A DNA stretch of 64,000 nucleotides from Bradyrhizobium sp. G127 (GTDB lineage: Bacteria; Pseudomonadota; Alphaproteobacteria; Rhizobiales; Xanthobacteraceae), in the NCBI RefSeq assembly GCF_021502575.1, contig NZ_JAKFGN010000002.1, positions 62,001 to 126,000 of the forward strand. The letters are read 5' to 3'. Positions 36,087 through 46,217 of this stretch are shown in pieces. The position numbers and the translations under genes are program-made. The notes beneath the pieces are model-generated. The model was given only the letters and a program-made list of their open reading frames with translations, searched no databases and had not been told where the DNA came from. Each line of letters opens with the position of its first letter. Position 1 is the first letter of the stretch.

Positions 36087-39000
36087 ATGAGCGTCTCTGA
36101 GCCATTCATCCACCGGCCGATCGCGACGTCGCTGCTCGGCGTCGCGCTGCTGATCGGCGGCGCGCTCGGATATTGGTTCTTGCCGGTGTCGGCCTTGCCG
36201 CAGGTCGATTTTCCGACCGTGCAGGTCACGACGCAACTGCCCGGCGCCAGCCCCGATGTCGCGGCGTCTCTCGTCACCGCGCCGCTGGAACGCCAGCTCG
36301 GACAAATTCCGTCGCTGGTGTCGATGAACTCGGTGAGTTCGTTCGGCGTCAGCCAGATTTCATTGCAGTTCGATCTCAACCGCGACATCGACGGCGCGAC
36401 ACAGGATGTGCAGGCCGCCATCAACGCCGCTGCGGGGGTGCTGCCGAAAAACCTGCCGTATCCGCCGACCTACGCCAAGGTCAATCCAGCCGACGCGCCG
36501 GTGATGACGCTGGCGATGACCTCGGACACTTCGTCGCTGCGCGCCATGAGCGATCTCGCCGACACCATGATGGCGCAGCGGCTGGCGCAGATTTCCGGCG
36601 TCGGCCGAGTCTCCATTCTGGGCGGCTTGAAACCCGCCGTGCGCGTGCAAGCCGATCTGGCCCGGCTCGCGGCCTACGGCATTTCGATGGAAGACCTGCG
36701 CACGGCGATTGCCGGCGCCAACGTATCGGGGCCGAAGGGGTCGCTCGACGGCGCGCAACAGGCCTACACCATCGCCGCCAACGACCAGATCACCGCCGCC
36801 GACGCCTACAGGCCGATCATCATCGCCTATCGCAACAGTTCGCCGGTCACCATCGGCGACGTAGCCCAGATCATCGACGGTCTGGAGAACGAGAAGACCG
36901 GGGCCTGGTATCAGGGCAAACCCGCCGTGGTCATCGAGATCCAGCGCCAGCCCGGCGCCAACGTCATCGACGTGGTGCGGCAGATCCGCGAGGAAATTCC
37001 CAAGCTGCAAAAAGCCGTTCCGGCCGGCGTCGACCTGACCGTTGTCAGCGACCGCACCGTGACCATCCGCGCCTCGGTCCGCGACGTGCAGTTCACGCTG
37101 GTGCTCAGCGTCGTGCTGGTGACGCTGGTGGTGCTGATTTTCCTGCGCTCGCTGCGCGCCACCCTGATCGCGGGCGTGGCGCTGCCGCTGTCGCTGATCA
37201 CCTCGTTCGGGGTCATGTATTTCGCCGGCTTCAGCCTCGACAACCTCTCGCTGATGGCGCTGACCATCGGCACCGGCTTCGTGGTCGACGATGCGATCGT
37301 GATGATCGAGAACATCGTCCGCCATATGGAGAACGGCGAGAGCGTCATGGAGGCGTCGCTGAAGGGCGCCAGCGAAATCGGCTTCACCGTGATCTCGCTG
37401 ACGGTCTCGCTGATCGCGGTGTTCATTCCGCTGCTGTTCATGTCCGGCCTCGTCGGCCGCATGTTCCGGGAGTTCGCGCTGACGCTCACCATCGCCGTGG
37501 TCACATCCGCGGTGGTGTCGCTGACCCTGACGCCGATGATGTGCTCGCGGCTCTTGAAGATGCACCACGAGGAATTCCAGGTGCCCGGTCTCGCCACGCT
37601 CTCGGGCTGGATCGACCGCATGGTCGCGTTCTATCACCGCACGCTGCTCTGGGTGCTGCGGCATCAGCGCGCCACGCTGGTGGTGACGTTCCTCACCATC
37701 ATCGCCACCCTCGCGCTCTATGTGTTCGTACCGAAGGGCTTCCTGCCGCTGCAGGATACGGCGTCGATCACCGCCATCACCGAAGCCGGACCGGAAGTGT
37801 CTTTCACCGACATGAAGCTGCGGCAGACCCAGGTCGCCGACGCGATCAAGGCCGATCCCGACATCGTCGGCGTAGTCTCGGTGGTCGGCGCGGGCTCGGT
37901 CAACCCGACCACCAATGTCGGCCGTCTCGTCCTGACCCTGAAGCCGCGCGGCGAGCGCAAGACCGATATTTCTGTGGTGGTGGATCGCCTCAAGCAGCGC
38001 GTGGCGGCCATCCCCGGCATGACGGTTTACTTTCAGGCCGTGCAGGACATTCAGATCAGCACCCGCGCCAGCCGGTCGCAGTACCAGTACACGCTGACTG
38101 CGACCGATTCCGCCGCCGTCGTCGAATGGTCGAACAAGCTGATCCAGGAGATGCGCCGCGACCCGATGTTCCGCGACGTCTCGTCGGACGGGCAGGAGGG
38201 CGGTCTTCGCGCCATCGTCAATATCGACCGTCAGCGTGCGGGCCAGCTCGGCGTCTCGGTGCAGGCGGTCAACGACACGCTGAACGACGCCTTCAGCCAG
38301 CGGCAGATTTCGACGATCTTCGGACAGGCCAACCAGTATCGTGTCGTGCTCGAAGCGCTGCCGGAATATCAGCGCGATCCGTCGGTGCTGTCGAAACTGT
38401 ATGTGCCGGGCGCGGCCGGCGCGACCGGATCGCCCAACGCGCAGGTGCCGATCGAGGCCGTCGCCAGCATCGTGCGGACCACCGCGCCGCTGTCGATTTC
38501 GCACCAGTCGCAGTTCCCGGCGGTGTCGCTGTCGTTCAATCTCGCGCCGGGCGAGGCGCTCGGCAACGCGGTCGCGAAGGTCGCGGAGATCGAGGCGCGC
38601 ATCGGCATGCCGGGCAACATCGTGGGCCTCTATACGGGCGACGCCGCCGAGTTCTCCAAGTCACTGTCGGGCCAGCCGTGGCTGATCCTCGCCGCGCTGG
38701 TGACGATCTATATCGTGCTCGGCGTGCTGTACGAGAGCTACATTCACCCGATCACCATTCTCTCGACGCTGCCCTCCGCCGGCGTCGGCGCGATCCTCGC
38801 GCTGATGCTGTGCGGGCAGGATCTGTCGGTGATCGGCCTGATCGGCATTATTCTCCTGATGGGTATCGTCAAGAAGAACGCTATCATGATGATCGACTTC
38901 GCGCTGGAAGCGGAGCGGCATCAGGGCATGTCGGCCTACGACGCCATCGTGCAGGCGTGCCTGCTGCGCTTCCGCCCCATTATGATGACGACACTGGCGG

Positions 39001-39239
39001 CGCTGTTCGGCGCGCTGCCGCTGGCGCTTGAAAGCGGCACCGGCTCCGAACTGCGGTTTCCACTCGGTGTCTCGATTATCGGCGGCCTGATCGTGTCGCA
39101 AATCCTCACGCTCTACACCACGCCGGTCATCTATCTTGCGCTGGACCGGATCAATCGCCGGATCGAAGCCGCGGTGCCGCCTGACGAGTCCGGCAAGCCG
39201 TCGCCGCCGATCGCGGGAGCGACCGAGGGCATCCAGTAA
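36087..39239 (+). CDS. RND efflux inner-membrane transporter 1 (MdtB/MuxB-like)
   Basis: 1050 residues, 12 membrane segments in the AcrB arrangement with two large periplasmic loops. The start SVSEPFIHRPIATSLLGVAL is the standard HAE1/MdtB opening. TM4 contains GTGFVVDDAIVMIENIVRH with the proton-relay Asp pair. It exports hydrophobic compounds using the proton gradient. It is followed by a second full-length RND gene with a one-base overlap (TAATG), the MdtBC/MuxBC layout in which the two pumps form a mixed trimer. Confidence 0.95.
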   Translation: MSVSEPFIHRPIATSLLGVALLIGGALGYWFLPVSALPQVDFPTVQVTTQLPGASPDVAASLVTAPLERQLGQIPSLVSMNSVSSFGVSQISLQFDLNRDIDGATQDVQAAINAAAGVLPKNLPYPPTYAKVNPADAPVMTLAMTSDTSSLRAMSDLADTMMAQRLAQISGVGRVSILGGLKPAVRVQADLARLAAYGISMEDLRTAIAGANVSGPKGSLDGAQQAYTIAANDQITAADAYRPIIIAYRNSSPVTIGDVAQIIDGLENEKTGAWYQGKPAVVIEIQRQPGANVIDVVRQIREEIPKLQKAVPAGVDLTVVSDRTVTIRASVRDVQFTLVLSVVLVTLVVLIFLRSLRATLIAGVALPLSLITSFGVMYFAGFSLDNLSLMALTIGTGFVVDDAIVMIENIVRHMENGESVMEASLKGASEIGFTVISLTVSLIAVFIPLLFMSGLVGRMFREFALTLTIAVVTSAVVSLTLTPMMCSRLLKMHHEEFQVPGLATLSGWIDRMVAFYHRTLLWVLRHQRATLVVTFLTIIATLALYVFVPKGFLPLQDTASITAITEAGPEVSFTDMKLRQTQVADAIKADPDIVGVVSVVGAGSVNPTTNVGRLVLTLKPRGERKTDISVVVDRLKQRVAAIPGMTVYFQAVQDIQISTRASRSQYQYTLTATDSAAVVEWSNKLIQEMRRDPMFRDVSSDGQEGGLRAIVNIDRQRAGQLGVSVQAVNDTLNDAFSQRQISTIFGQANQYRVVLEALPEYQRDPSVLSKLYVPGAAGATGSPNAQVPIEAVASIVRTTAPLSISHQSQFPAVSLSFNLAPGEALGNAVAKVAEIEARIGMPGNIVGLYTGDAAEFSKSLSGQPWLILAALVTIYIVLGVLYESYIHPITILSTLPSAGVGAILALMLCGQDLSVIGLIGIILLMGIVKKNAIMMIDFALEAERHQGMSAYDAIVQACLLRFRPIMMTTLAALFGALPLALESGTGSELRFPLGVSIIGGLIVSQILTLYTTPVIYLALDRINRRIEAAVPPDESGKPSPPIAGATEGIQ

Positions 39240-42200
39240 TGGCCTCGCTCTCCGAACCATTCATCCGCAGGCCGGTCGGCACCACGCTGCTGGCGATCGG
39301 ACTGTTTCTGGTCGGAGCCGTCGCCTACAACTTTCTTCCTGTCGCCAGCATCCCGTCGGTCGATTTCCCGTCGATCCGGGTTTCGGCCTCGCGGCCCGGC
39401 GCCGATCCGACCATCATGGCGTCCACGGTCGCGGCACCCCTGGAGCGGCGGCTCGGCGAAATCGCCGGCATCGACCAGATCACCTCGACCAGTTCGCTGG
39501 GCACCACCAGCATCTCGCTGCAATTCGCCATCGGCCGCAACATCGACAAGGCGGCGCGCGACGTGCAGGCCGCGATCAACGCCTCGCTGTCGGACCTTCC
39601 GACCGACCTGCCGACGCTGCCGAATTTCCGGAAGGCCAATCCGGCGGCCTCGCCGGTGCTGATCATCGCGCTGACCTCGAAAACCATGCTGTCGAGCGCG
39701 ATCTATGACGTCGCCGACACCGTCATCGCCCAGCGCATTTCGCAGGTGCCGGGTGTCGGCGAAGTGACGGTGAGCGGCGCGGACCAGCCGGCCGTGCGCG
39801 TCCAGCTTAACCCCGGCGCGCTCTCGACCGCGGGCATCGCCAGCGACGACGTGCGCACTGCGATCGTCAACGCCAACGCCATCGGCCCGGTCGGCGCGTT
39901 CAACGGCCCGGTGCTCGGCGAGACTCTCGCCACCAATCCGCAGATGCGGACCGCGGCGCAGTTCCGCGACATCGTCATCAAGAGCGCCAACGGCAATTTC
40001 GTGAAGCTGTCGGATGTCGCCAATGTCGTCGACGCCACCCGCAACAGCCGCTCCGTAGCGTGGTTCAACAAGCAGCCCGCGGTGCTGATCCTGATCACCA
40101 AGCAGCAGGACGCCAACGTGATCGACACGGTGGATCGGGTGAAGGCGCTGCTGCCCGAGCTCAAGCAGTGGATTCCTGGCGGGGTGGAGATTTCCATTCT
40201 GTCGGATCGCACCGGCACCATCCGCGCCAATGTCGAGGACATGGAATGGACGCTGGGCGCGACCGCGTTTCTGGTGATGCTGGTGGTGTTCGTGTTCGTG
40301 CGGCGGCTGACGCCGACCATCGCGGCGGGCATTTCCGTGCCGCTGGCGCTGGCCGGAACGTGTGCTGCGATGTGGGTCGCGGGATTTTCGATCAATAATC
40401 TGTCGCTGATGGCGCTCGCGGTGTCGGTCGGCTTCGTGGTCGACGACGCCATCGTCATGATCGAGAACATGTACCGCAATCTCGAAGACGGCATGAAGCC
40501 GTATCAGGCGGCTTTACTCGGCGCCAAGCAGATCGGCTTCACCGTGCTGTCCATCAGTATTTCTTTGGTGGCGGCGTTCACGCCGCTGATCTTCATGGAC
40601 GGCATCGTCGGACGGCTGTTTCGCGAATTCTCGCTGACGCTGACCTTCGCTATCCTGGTGTCGATGGTGGTGTCGCTGACCGTGACGCCGATGATCTGCG
40701 CGCACTACATCAAGACCACGGTTTCGCCGGACGCGACGTGGTTCGACCGGCTGATCGAAGGCAGCCTGTCCCGGATCGTCAGATTCTACGAACGCACGCT
40801 GCACATCGTGCTTCGCTTCCCGTTCCTGACCATGGTGGTGTTCGTCGCCACCATCGCGCTGACCGTCACGCTGTATATCAAGACGCCGAAAGGATATTTT
40901 CCGACCGACGACAGCGGTCTGGTGATCGGCTCGACCCGCGCATCGCCCGACGTCTCGTTTCAGGCCATGCTCGGCCTGCAGCAGCGGATCGCCGACATCG
41001 TGATGGCCGATCCGGCGGTGGCGGGCGTCGGATCGAGCCTCGGCGGCAGCGGCGGGCCGGGCGGGGGCGGGGCCAACCGCGGCACCATGTTCATCAGCCT
41101 GAAGGAGCTTGAAGAGCGCGGCGGTCTGACCACCACGCAGGTCATCGACCGGCTGCGGCGCAATCTCGGGCAGGTGCCCGGCATCCGGCTGTTCATGTTT
41201 GCCGCGCAGGATTTGCGCGCGGGCGGCCGCCAGAGCGACTCCAACTATCAATACACGCTGATCAGTTCCGATCTGGATTTGCTGGCGAAGTGGGCGCCGA
41301 TCGTGGCGAAGAAATTCGAAAGCGTCGAAGGCATCACCGACGTCTCCAGCGACCGCGACGCCGCGGGCCTCGCGCTGAACCTGTCGATCGACCGCAAGAC
41401 CGCCGCAAGCCTCGGCGTCCAGGTTCAGGACATCGACAACGCGCTGAACAATGCCTTCTCGCAGCGCCAGATTTCGATCATCTACACCCAGCGGAACCAG
41501 TACCAGATCGTGCTGGAAGTCGATCCGCGATTGCAGGGCGACCCATCGGCGCTGGACAAGATTTATGTCGCGGGCGCCGGCGATGCGCAGGTGCCGCTGT
41601 CGGCGGTGGTGCATATGGAGCGGGGGCTGTCGCCGCTGTCCGTCTACCATCAGGCGTCGTATCCCTCGAACACCATTTCGTTCAACGTGCCCGACGGCGT
41701 GCCGCTGCAGACCGCAACGAACAACATCCAGCAGGCGATTGAAGAACTTCACATGCCGGAAGGCATTCGCGGCGAGTTTGCCGGCAATGCCGCCGACAGC
41801 CAGAAGACCGCCAACAAGCAGCCGCTCTTGATCCTCGGCGCGCTGATCGCGGTCTATATCGTGCTCGGCGTGCTGTATGAGAGCCTCGCCCATCCGCTGA
41901 CGATCATCTCCACCTTGCCGTCGGCGGGGCTCGGCGCGCTGCTCGCCTTGCAATTGACCAACACGCCGCTGACGGTGATCGCCTTCATCGGCATCATTCT
42001 GCTGATCGGAATCGTGAAGAAGAACGGAATCATGATCGTCGATTTCGCGCTGGAGGGCGAACGGCAGCGCGGACTGTCGTCGGAGGGCGCGATCTTCGAG
42101 GCCTGCCTCGCGCGGTTCCGGCCGATCCTGATGACGACCATGGCAGCGTTGCTGGCCGCAGTCCCGCTGGTGCTGGCGACCGGGCCGGGCACCGAGTTGC

Positions 42201-42349
42201 GCAGGCCGCTCGGTATCACCATCATCGGCGGGCTGATCGTGTCGCAGATCCTGACGCTCTACACGACGCCGGTGATCTATCTGCTAATCGACCGGCTGCG
42301 CGGCCGACAGCGGCCGGTGCCGGTCACGAGCGCCACTCCGGCGGAATAG
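39239..42349 (+). CDS. RND efflux inner-membrane transporter 2 (MdtC/MuxC-like)
   Basis: 1036 residues, the same architecture as its neighbour but clearly diverged. The start is ASLSEPFIRRPVGTTLLAIG, TM4 has VGFVVDDAIVMIENMYRNL, and one large loop carries a Gly-rich segment (GGSGGPGGGGANRG). Both copies keep the TM4 Asp pair. Substrates such as novobiocin or bile salts are known for MdtABC, but the substrate here is unknown. It is the last gene of the efflux operon; an ABC transporter follows after 61 bases and may be transcribed with it. Confidence 0.95.
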   Translation: MASLSEPFIRRPVGTTLLAIGLFLVGAVAYNFLPVASIPSVDFPSIRVSASRPGADPTIMASTVAAPLERRLGEIAGIDQITSTSSLGTTSISLQFAIGRNIDKAARDVQAAINASLSDLPTDLPTLPNFRKANPAASPVLIIALTSKTMLSSAIYDVADTVIAQRISQVPGVGEVTVSGADQPAVRVQLNPGALSTAGIASDDVRTAIVNANAIGPVGAFNGPVLGETLATNPQMRTAAQFRDIVIKSANGNFVKLSDVANVVDATRNSRSVAWFNKQPAVLILITKQQDANVIDTVDRVKALLPELKQWIPGGVEISILSDRTGTIRANVEDMEWTLGATAFLVMLVVFVFVRRLTPTIAAGISVPLALAGTCAAMWVAGFSINNLSLMALAVSVGFVVDDAIVMIENMYRNLEDGMKPYQAALLGAKQIGFTVLSISISLVAAFTPLIFMDGIVGRLFREFSLTLTFAILVSMVVSLTVTPMICAHYIKTTVSPDATWFDRLIEGSLSRIVRFYERTLHIVLRFPFLTMVVFVATIALTVTLYIKTPKGYFPTDDSGLVIGSTRASPDVSFQAMLGLQQRIADIVMADPAVAGVGSSLGGSGGPGGGGANRGTMFISLKELEERGGLTTTQVIDRLRRNLGQVPGIRLFMFAAQDLRAGGRQSDSNYQYTLISSDLDLLAKWAPIVAKKFESVEGITDVSSDRDAAGLALNLSIDRKTAASLGVQVQDIDNALNNAFSQRQISIIYTQRNQYQIVLEVDPRLQGDPSALDKIYVAGAGDAQVPLSAVVHMERGLSPLSVYHQASYPSNTISFNVPDGVPLQTATNNIQQAIEELHMPEGIRGEFAGNAADSQKTANKQPLLILGALIAVYIVLGVLYESLAHPLTIISTLPSAGLGALLALQLTNTPLTVIAFIGIILLIGIVKKNGIMIVDFALEGERQRGLSSEGAIFEACLARFRPILMTTMAALLAAVPLVLATGPGTELRRPLGITIIGGLIVSQILTLYTTPVIYLLIDRLRGRQRPVPVTSATPAE

Positions 42350-42410
42350 AAGTATTTGCGGCAGCGCACGCGGCAATGGAACTTCGGGGTTCCGGTTGCG
42401 TTGAGCCGGT

Positions 42411-44342
42411 ATGAATAAACCGCCAATTCAAGAAGTTACCTCTGAAACCGGAGCACCGGTGGAAGCACCTCCGCCGGAAATCCTGGAGGCCGATCCGGCG
42501 ATTTCACCCGAGGAAGCCGAGCAGATCAGGCGCGATTACCTGCTGACCCGGTTCGCGATCAGCGCCCGGGGCTTCTGGGGCAAGGGCGGCGGCCGTCTGG
42601 CGTGGGTTTTGACCCTCAGTCTGCTTGCTCTGATCGTCCTGCAGATCACCTTTCAGTACGGAATTAATGTCTGGAACAGGGCAATCTTCGACGCCATCGA
42701 GAAGAAGGACGCCGCCAGGGTTTTCTACCTGACTGGCGTGTTCTTTCCGCTGGCGATCGGAAGCGTGGTGCTCGGCGTGACGCAGGTCTTCACGCGGATG
42801 AGCATCCAGCGCCGCTGGCGGGCATGGCTAACGAATTCGGTCGTGTCGCGCTGGCTGACCAACGGCCGCTACTATCAGCTCAATCTCGTCAGCGGCGACC
42901 ACCAGAACCCGGAATATCGCATTGCTGAGGATCTGCGGGTGGCTACCGACGCGCCGGTCGATTTTGCGGCGGGCGTAACGCAGGCCTTTCTGTCGGCGGC
43001 GACGTTCATCGTCGTGCTGTGGACGATCGGCGGCGCGATGACGCTGTCCGTTGGCAGCGCGACCGTGACCATTCCCGGCTTTCTCGTCGTCGCGGCCGTG
43101 ATCTACGCGGCCGTCGCGAGCGGCTCGATGATCGTCATCGGTCGCCATTTCGTGTCGGTGTCCGAAGCCAAGAACCAGGCGGAGGCCGAGTACCGCTACA
43201 CGCTGACGCGCGTGCGCGAGAACGGCGAAAGCATCGCCTTGCTCGGTGGCGAGGAAGAAGAACGCTCCGGCATCGACAAATCTTTTACCGGCGTGTTGCG
43301 GCAATGGGCGCGGTTGTGCGGCCAGCACATGCGCACCACCATCGTCTCGCAGGGATCGAACCTGATCGCGCCGGTGATCCCGATCCTGCTTTGCGCGCCG
43401 AAGTTTCTCGAAGGCAGCATGTCGCTCGGGCAGGTCATGCAGGCGGCGTCGGCCTTCACGATCGTCCAGCATGCATTCGGCTGGCTGGTGGACAACTATC
43501 CGCGCCTGGCGGAATGGAACGCCGGCGCGCGCCGCATCGCTTCGCTCATGATGTCGCTCGACGGCCTGGAGCGGGCGGAATCCGGAGACGGAGTAAATCG
43601 CATCAAGCGCGGTGAGACCGAAGGCAATGCGATGCTGCGGCTCAACGATCTGTCGGTGACGCTGGACGACGGCACCGCCGTTGTCGGCCAATCGGAAATC
43701 CTGATCGAACCCGGCGAGCGGGTGCTGGTGTCCGGCGAGTCCGGCACGGGCAAGAGCACGCTGGTGCGCGCGATTGCGGGACTTTGGCCATGGGGCGGCG
43801 GCAGTGTCGATTTTCATGCCGACCGCCGCATGTTCATGCTGCCGCAGAAGCCCTACATCCCGTCGGGAACGCTGCGGCGCGCGGTTGCCTATCCCGGTGC
43901 GGCGGAAGACTGGACCATGGAGCAGATGGGCGACGTGCTGGACAAGGTGGGTCTTGCCCATCTCAAGGAGAAAATCGAGGAAGATTCGCCCTGGGATCAG
44001 ACATTGTCGGGCGGAGAGAAGCAGCGGCTCGCGTTTGCGCGGCTGCTGCTGCATCGGCCCGACATCATCGTTCTCGACGAGGCCACGTCCGCGCTCGATG
44101 CCAAGGGGCAGGACAACATGATGGGGCTACTCAACGAGGAACTGAAGGATGCGACCATCATCAGCGTCGCCCATCGCCCGGAGCTGGAAGCGTTTCACTC
44201 ACGCAAGATTACCCTTGAGCGCCGCAAGGGTGGTGCCAAGCTGGTGAGCGATGTCGAACTGATCCCGCGCAGCGGCCGCCGGCTTCTGCTGGGCCGCTGG
44301 CTGCGTGGACGCACCGTCCATCCGCCGACACGGGCGGCCTGA
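42411..44342 (+). CDS. SbmA/BacA-YddA-type ABC transporter, fused permease and ATPase
   Basis: 643 residues. A permease half (about residues 60-370, six membrane segments) is fused to an ATPase. The permease carries VSGDHQNPEYRIAEDLR and the EAA-like AEYRYTLTRVRENGESIALLGGEEEE, which define the ABC_membrane_2/SbmA-BacA-like group. The ATPase has Walker A GESGTGKST, signature SGGEKQRLAFARLLL, Walker B IIVLDEATSAL, and a switch His in SVAHRPEL. Relatives move very-long-chain acyl groups, cobalamin or peptides; in rhizobia BacA-like proteins affect lipid A and peptide uptake. Cargo here is undetermined. Confidence 0.9.
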   Translation: MNKPPIQEVTSETGAPVEAPPPEILEADPAISPEEAEQIRRDYLLTRFAISARGFWGKGGGRLAWVLTLSLLALIVLQITFQYGINVWNRAIFDAIEKKDAARVFYLTGVFFPLAIGSVVLGVTQVFTRMSIQRRWRAWLTNSVVSRWLTNGRYYQLNLVSGDHQNPEYRIAEDLRVATDAPVDFAAGVTQAFLSAATFIVVLWTIGGAMTLSVGSATVTIPGFLVVAAVIYAAVASGSMIVIGRHFVSVSEAKNQAEAEYRYTLTRVRENGESIALLGGEEEERSGIDKSFTGVLRQWARLCGQHMRTTIVSQGSNLIAPVIPILLCAPKFLEGSMSLGQVMQAASAFTIVQHAFGWLVDNYPRLAEWNAGARRIASLMMSLDGLERAESGDGVNRIKRGETEGNAMLRLNDLSVTLDDGTAVVGQSEILIEPGERVLVSGESGTGKSTLVRAIAGLWPWGGGSVDFHADRRMFMLPQKPYIPSGTLRRAVAYPGAAEDWTMEQMGDVLDKVGLAHLKEKIEEDSPWDQTLSGGEKQRLAFARLLLHRPDIIVLDEATSALDAKGQDNMMGLLNEELKDATIISVAHRPELEAFHSRKITLERRKGGAKLVSDVELIPRSGRRLLLGRWLRGRTVHPPTRAA

Positions 44343-44401
44343 GGCCCGCAATTGGCCCCTGACCGGTTGCTGACGCCGGGCGCGGAGCGTATAGCCGGGC
44401 C

Positions 44402-45163
44402 ATGTCCAAATCCGCCAAAACTGTTGCCGCCGATACCGCTGAAGAGATCGAGGAATGCCCTCATTGCGGCAAGCCGCTGCCGCTGTGCATCTGCGACAGC
44501 ATTGAGCCCATCAACAACAAGATCGAACTCTTGATCCTGCAGCATCCGCAGGAGCAGGACAGGGCGCTCGGCACGGCGCGGCTGACGGCGCAGCATTTCA
44601 AGAAAGCCACCCTCAAGATCGGGCTGTCATGGCCGAGCCTGTCCAAGGCGCTCGGGCGCAGCGTCGATCCGCAGGACTGGGCGATCCTTTATCTTGGCTC
44701 GGCCAAGGTCGCCGACCTCGCCACCGAACGCGACGTCGTCGCCATCGATCGCAAGGGCGAGATCGAGGACAACCAGCGCTCGATCCTGAAAGACATCGAA
44801 GGCATCGTGCTGCTCGACGGCACGTGGAGCCAGGCCAAGGCGCTGTGGTGGCGCAATGCGTGGATGCTGAAATGCCGCCGCATCATTCTCGGCCCCGCGC
44901 GTCCGTCGCTTTATGGCAAGCTGCGCAAGGAGCCGCGCAGCGATGGCCTCTCGACCATCGAGGCGGCCGGACTGGTGCTCTCCCGGCTCGAAGGCCGTCC
45001 CGAGATAGAGACAACGCTGAACGCAACCTTCCAGCGCATGCTTTCTCAGTACAAGGCCGTGCAGACTACCATGCCGGAACTGGCTCCGAAGCCGAAGAAG
45101 CGCGACTACCGGCGTCCGGAAAACCGGCGCGGCAAGAAATCATCGGCGAAAACACACGCGTGA
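44402..45163 (+). CDS. DTW domain protein, tRNA-uridine aminocarboxypropyltransferase
   Basis: 253 residues. An N-terminal zinc-knuckle-like CPHCGKPLPLCIC precedes the catalytic domain, and LLDGTWSQAKALWWRN contains the name-giving D-x-T-W. Family members such as E. coli TapT use SAM to place a 3-amino-3-carboxypropyl group on uridine 47 of some tRNAs (acp3U). The end of the protein is basic (PKKRDYRRPENRRGKKSS), suiting RNA binding. It stands about 60 bases after the ABC transporter. A 12-base perfect palindrome, GAACGCGCGTTC at 45171-45182, follows the stop and separates it from the convergent gene. Confidence 0.88.
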   Translation: MSKSAKTVAADTAEEIEECPHCGKPLPLCICDSIEPINNKIELLILQHPQEQDRALGTARLTAQHFKKATLKIGLSWPSLSKALGRSVDPQDWAILYLGSAKVADLATERDVVAIDRKGEIEDNQRSILKDIEGIVLLDGTWSQAKALWWRNAWMLKCRRIILGPARPSLYGKLRKEPRSDGLSTIEAAGLVLSRLEGRPEIETTLNATFQRMLSQYKAVQTTMPELAPKPKKRDYRRPENRRGKKSSAKTHA

Positions 45164-45185
45164 CCGCGGCGAACGCGCGTTCACC

Positions 45186-45347
45186 TCACCATCCGCCGAC
45201 GTTCTGGATCAACAACACACCCACGATCACCGCCAGCGTCGCGGCGGTGGCGATCAGCATCGAACGCGAACTCATTCCGCGTCCGATCCACCACAGCAGG
45301 GCGGCGCACATCAGAACCGGAACGATGATGTCGAGCGGCGTGCTCAT
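45186..45347 (-). CDS. Small hypothetical membrane protein
   Basis: 53 residues with two hydrophobic helices (LDIIVPVLMCAALLWWIG and SMLIATAATLAVIVGVLLI) around a short RGMSSR loop. It overlaps the upstream 108-residue gene by ATGA, so the pair is translationally coupled. No known family recognised. A longer in-frame opening to 45629 is only antisense/out-of-frame composition and is not used. Confidence 0.6.
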   Translation of the reverse strand: MSTPLDIIVPVLMCAALLWWIGRGMSSRSMLIATAATLAVIVGVLLIQNVGGW

Positions 45348-45670
45348 TCGCGGTCCTTGGCGCGGACCGCGGCCTTGGCCTTCCGCTCCATCCACTTGCG
45401 TTCCATCCATCCGAGTGCATCGGCCAGCGGCTTCTGCAGGAAGGGAACGTCCTGTGCGATCAGGAGCAGGCCGAGCGGCAACATCCAGAGTCCCACCACC
45501 GGCAGGAAGCTGAGAATGCCGCCCAGGATGAGCAGCGCCGCCACGGGAATCCGCACCCACATCGAGGACGGCTGCCGCACCCAGCGCACGAAACGGGCCG
45601 GCTTCTCCGGAAGCCGCTCGGCAAACCACTCGAAGTGGCGATCAAGTTCGGCTCTGGCTTCTGCGCTCAC
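45344..45670 (-). CDS. Hypothetical membrane protein
   Basis: 108 residues from a GTG start. A soluble helical N-terminus (ARAELDRHFEWFAERLPEKPARFVRWVRQPSS, read in two parts) leads into a hydrophobic hairpin (VAALLILGGILSFLPVVGLWMLPLGLLLIAQ region). A charged C-terminus with repeated WMERK follows. The pattern resembles small conserved inner-membrane proteins of Rhizobiales with no known role. It is coupled with the 53-residue membrane protein downstream. Confidence 0.65.
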   Translation of the reverse strand: MSAEARAELDRHFEWFAERLPEKPARFVRWVRQPSSMWVRIPVAALLILGGILSFLPVVGLWMLPLGLLLIAQDVPFLQKPLADALGWMERKWMERKAKAAVRAKDRE

Positions 45671-45789
45671 GTGAAACCCACCTGTGTCCCGGATAGCCCG
45701 CAGCCCCCTCAGTCACGGGAGCTATATACGCGTGTTATCCTCCGCAAGGCGGAACGTGGCAGGTGAATCTGGCAAGTGATTGAATTTGT

Positions 45790-45864
45790 TGGCTCCCCGG
45801 GCTGGATTCGAACCAGCGACCATTCGATTAACAGTCGAATGCTCTACCGCTGAGCTACCGAGGA
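45790..45864 (-). tRNA. tRNA-Asn (anticodon GTT)
   Basis: 75 bases on the minus strand. Acceptor TCCTCGG pairs with CCGGGGA, the anticodon arm TTCGA-CTGTTAA-TCGAA gives anticodon GTT, the T-loop is GGTTCGAATCC, and GCCA is encoded at the 3' end. Confidence 0.95.
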
Positions 45865-46191
45865 ATACTGCTGAAGCAGCAATGGGGCCGCATATAACAA
45901 AGGCCCCGAGTCTTGCAAAGCGTTAATCGCGAAAATGCGGAAGTGCACGAACGGCAAGGGAATTTGGCGGCCGCGCCCGCAATTCAACGGCGCACTTCGG
46001 CCCTTCGCCGCGCCCGGGCGGGAATCCAGCCACTGCATCCTCATCGGCGTCACGAGATCGCGGCTTCGGGCAAAGAGGGCGGCGATGCCCACCATGTTCG
46101 TCTGGCTCGCGGACGACGTGCGTGCGGGTCCATGTTGCTTAAAAAGCGCAATACGTCGTTAAAACACGCAAAGGTTGTATTTTCAGCTTGA

Positions 46192-46204
46192 TCCACCAGG
46201 TGGA
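46192..46204. promoter_or_regulatory. Compact palindrome upstream of the outer-membrane protein gene
   Basis: TCCACC and GGTGGA form a perfect inverted repeat around one A, 48 bases before the start codon. It may be an operator; nothing identifies the regulator. Confidence 0.35.
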
Positions 46205-46217
46205 CAGGGCCGAGAAT

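Noticed and set aside
36173-39031. Long alternative plus-strand frame inside the first RND pump gene
   Set aside because: Out-of-frame shadow of a gene with full AcrB-family motifs; its translation is Arg-rich and low in hydrophobic segments.
45181-45420. 79-codon minus-strand frame over the small membrane proteins
   Set aside because: Its translation is Arg/His-rich and hydrophilic. The two other frames in the same place encode clean membrane helices joined by an ATGA overlap.
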